From positions 16,432,001-16,496,000 of the forward strand of contig NC_079879.1 of NCBI RefSeq assembly GCF_029227915.1: a stretch of DNA of 64,000 nt. The letters are read 5' to 3'. Origin of the DNA: Hydractinia symbiolongicarpus. Its lineage: Eukaryota > Cnidaria > Hydrozoa > Anthoathecata > Hydractiniidae. This document shows positions 61,165 through 64,000 of the stretch, piece after piece (positions within the stretch are counted from its first letter, which is position 1; each line of letters begins with the position of its first letter). Under the pieces are notes generated by a model. The model worked only from the letters and a program-made list of their open reading frames with translations, did not search any database and was not told the DNA's origin. Made by a program: the position numbers and the translations under genes.

Positions 61165-62691
61165 CTAGCCGCAAGTCAAGGTGTGACCATGCGTTGAACG
61201 CCCTGAGGAGTGCCTAATAAGAGTCGTAAACTGTGCCACACAGTCAGGTGGGTGCTTTAGTACAAGGATGCAGTATGCCGTAAATCAAGTAAAGCGCACA
61301 CGCCATTATAGTGGTGCGACTGCAACATATTTTTCAAAATAACTTTCCCGCAACAAAGGCTGAAATAAAAACACAGTTTACAACCGTTGTTACTCCGTCA
61401 TAGCAAAAACAATTAGTCAACATTATTTTATTTTGCGGAAAAAGTTTCACTAAACGTTAAAAAATTAATCGTGACATTGGACTAAGCGTTTAGTACAGTT
61501 AAAGAGAGTTCAAGAGGCGTGTAGGGACAATACCCTTTTGAATAAACTTTCTCGCAGACTCTGTTTAAATAAAAACACAAGAAACAGTCCATTACCAACA
61601 CGGGGTTGAGCGTTTAGTCCAGGTAAACAGTGTTGCGTACCCGTACAGACGTGATTCCCGAGAAAGTTTAAAAAGTAATTGTCACAGTGGTGGGCTGACC
61701 CCTTAGTACAGGTAAACCACATCGCACATGCTCTCGGCGTAACAGCTTTTCCAAAAAACAGTCCATTGTTAACACTCACCTTAGCACTTAGTACAGGTAA
61801 AATGTGTCGCACATGCCTATAAGCTTAATAGCCTTTTCCAAAATACTTCAGTTTAAATAAAAACACAGGAAACAGACCGTCGTTTAACAACACGGGATAG
61901 GCACATAGCACAGGTACTCTGTGTCTCATTAATAAACTTTTGACTTTTGCTAAATTTTATATTACAGTACAGTGGTAGCTAACTACTTAATTGCATTTAG
62001 TATGAAAAAGATTACTTAAAAATTCTGCTGCAGGCAACTGTATTTGGTTACTTTTACATTTTAGCTAGAGGTAGCTAACCCCCTGTTCACAACCAAGTAA
62101 AAATCAGATTGGCAAAGTTAACACAAAAATCAGAAATGTTAGCTAACATCTACGTTGGTAGCCAGAATCTTAAAATTGGTTTTGTTTAAGATTAATATAT
62201 GGCTAGAGAACGTGACAGTAAGAGGCAAATAAAAATAATACAAATCTTTAGGTGGCTGAATAGGTAGCTTAGCTTTAGCTTAGCTAACTATAAAGTATGG
62301 GTGAATAAACATGTAAACAAATAAAAAAATACCCGAAAGTAAAAGAAACTGCAATCTTGTTAGAATATAAATGGAAGTATCAGAAAGAAAAATTAAAGCA
62401 AACAGTTAAGAAACTTTTGTTTCTCCAGCAATGAGTTGGTTCAATCTGCTTGCCAAATTTCGGACCGATAACGTAGAAATCGTTGCTAAGAAATATAAAG
62501 AGCTTTAGTTTCTGATTAGTCATTTATATAAAACTCCGCTCCTGATTGGACCTTTATTTTAGCGGCAATTGTCCCTGTGCCGGTAAGGGTCTGACGGGTT
62601 TCTCGTCCCTGCGTATTTTGTGTTTCGTGCGTGGTTAACACAAGTCGCTTTTGACGCACGAACAGACAGACAACGGCTATTATTATAGAGA
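61165..62691 (+). repeat. TTAGTACAG-module repeat, copy 2 (complete unit)
   Basis: A unit of about 1.5 kb from junction to junction. It starts with ACTAGCCGCAAGTC and GTTGAACGCCCTGAGGAGTG, has five or so modules with TTAGTACAG or TTAGTCCAGGTAAAC (near 61490, 61615, 61705, 61795), then the TAGCTAAC-rich part and the ATAAAACTCCGCTCC segment, and ends CAACGGCTATTATTATAGAG. Confidence 0.6.
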
Positions 62692-64000
62692 CTAGTCGTT
62701 AGCCCGTGGAAAAATCCACGGGGTCGCCCGTCCTTTAAATTAACCCATTTCAACAAAGTGCACAGAATTATATCGCATTTGGTATTGACGCGCCTTTTGA
62801 AAATTTCGTGTTTCCGTGTTATGGCAAACATTATTTTATTTTGCGGAATAAGTTTTTGTAAAAGTTAAAAAAATAATCGTGACACCGAGCTGAGCGCTTA
62901 GTACAGTTAAACGGTGCTGCACAGACGTATAGGGATAATACCCTTTTGAAAAAAACTTTCTCGCAGACTATGTTTAAATTAAAACACAAGAAAAAGTCCA
63001 TTGCTAACACAGGGCTGAGCAGTTAGTTCAGGTAAACAGTGTTGCCCATCCGTACAGGCGTGATACTCGAGAAAGTTTAAAAAATAGTACAGGTTTTACA
63101 AAAAACGTGGTTAAAACTGGGCAGTAAAACAGAGTTCAACAGGCAGTTAAACAGAGTTCAACAGGCGTATAGAAGTACCCTTTTCCAAAATAACTTCATT
63201 GCAACTTCGATTTAAACAATTTCTCAGCCATTTAATTTGCAGAAAATGTTTCAGGAAAATAATAAAAGATGCTGGCTACCTAGCTAACTGCATTTTGCAT
63301 AAGAATTATCGCTTAAGAATATTGTTGTAGCCAAACTGCATTTTTATCTTTATGCTCTCACTCTTTAGCCAAAGATAGGAGCTAGCTAAATGGCTGCAGC
63401 CTCAACATAAAAATTAATGTTGGGTAGGATAAAAAGCTCTTAGACCATACAGATTAGTAATAAGTAAGGCTCTAGCAAGCTAGCTAGCCTTTAAAATCTT
63501 CGTGTTATACATGAGCATAGGGGTACTATTATTTTCCAAAAGTCCTTATCGCTTCGGAGTTAAAAGAAATCAACCCGGTTCTGTTTAAATTTTTAAAACA
63601 GTAATAAAAGTGATCGCTGCCAACTGCATTTAGCATAAGAATAGTTAAAAATTGTGTTGCAGCCAAAGTGCATTTGGCCACTTTCACTTACAGCCAAACT
63701 GCATTTGGCTACTTTCACTTTTTAGCCAGAGGTAGCTAAAAGGAGGTAGCTAGGTAGACCCAACTTCAACATGAAAATAAAGAACAATATACCAAACTGA
63801 ATAAAAACTTTAACAGAATAGGAATAAGTAAAGATAGCTATAGCTAGCTGCCTCAAAATCTACGTTTTGTAGCTAGCCAAAAGCTTAAAATTGGTTTGTT
63901 TAAAATTTATACGTAGCTAGAAAACGTGATGAAATATTCCCCTTAACATGTGAAAACAAACTAAATAATCCTATAGGATAAGAAGTACTCAGAAGAACTA
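62692..64000 (+). repeat. TTAGTACAG-module repeat, copy 3, cut by window end
   Basis: The head here is the stem-loop type (CCCGTGGAAAAATCCACGGG at about 62703) as at 26.09 kb. It changes at 62826 into the module repeat (GCGGAATAAGTTTTTGTAAA, GAGCGCTTAGTACAGTTAAA). The tail repeats CTGCATTTAGCATAAGAAT and TTGGCTACTTTCACTTTTTA words. The heads are thus exchangeable between otherwise similar units. Confidence 0.55.

Noticed and set aside
61165-64000. CRISPR array
   Set aside because: Modules are long, diverged and AT-rich in a eukaryotic repeat; no short identical repeats with unique spacers and no cas genes.

Overview
The window is eukaryotic nuclear DNA from an AT-rich invertebrate genome. 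Genes have many small exons with GT..AG introns, and transposons are nested in one another. The transposon set (Helentron with endonuclease, Polinton, ISL2EU-like, several LINEs, tRNA-SINE, TA-flanked MITEs) and the two metazoan-type housekeeping genes suggest a cnidarian, perhaps a hydrozoan. That assignment is inference; no marker gene fixes it.

Layout. 0.3-2.9 kb: a five-exon zinc-finger gene lies between two arrays of the 8-mer GAGGTTAC, which points inward from both sides. 3.6-8.5 kb: a PUS7-type tRNA/mRNA pseudouridine synthase in five exons, with an antisense LINE fragment in intron 3. 8.9-15.7 kb: a leucine aminopeptidase (LAP3) in sixteen exons, including a 16-nt microexon, with two MITEs and a perfect hairpin in late introns. 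These three are the apparent host-type genes; their reading frames are open and every splice phase matches.

15.7-22.4 kb: repeats, then a 3.9-kb terminal-inverted-repeat element carrying an intact SAM-HECT ubiquitin-ligase gene and only the last exon of a DDE integrase. 22.4-26.3 kb: head-to-tail copies of a repeat family, one split by a 3-kb CR1/jockey-group LINE. 26.4-33.4 kb: a decayed ISL2EU-like transposon (THAP plus DDE_Tnp_4 transposase on +, SAP-SWIM-YqaJ protein on -). Its second gene is split by a 2.6-kb element with 5-bp target duplication that encodes a damaged OTU-like cysteine protease.

34.3-53.0 kb: a Polinton/Maverick element bounded by about 125-bp inverted repeats. It has relics of a protein-primed DNA polymerase, a packaging-type ATPase, a BRO/MSV199-like protein and an integrase, and no capsid genes that I can see. 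Close to its right terminal repeat it received about 9.9 kb containing a decayed Helentron (2A-like peptide, cysteine protease, HUH Rep, Pif1 helicase, AP endonuclease), itself interrupted by a tRNA-derived SINE.

53.0-64.0 kb: repeat families, including a copy of the 22.4-kb repeat without the LINE, an internally deleted second Helentron at 57.5-59 kb, and three copies of a roughly 1.2-kb repeat built from TTAGTACAG-type modules.

Common thread: four unrelated mobile elements here carry known or possible ubiquitin-pathway enzymes (one HECT ligase, two or three OTU/DUSP-like cysteine proteases).
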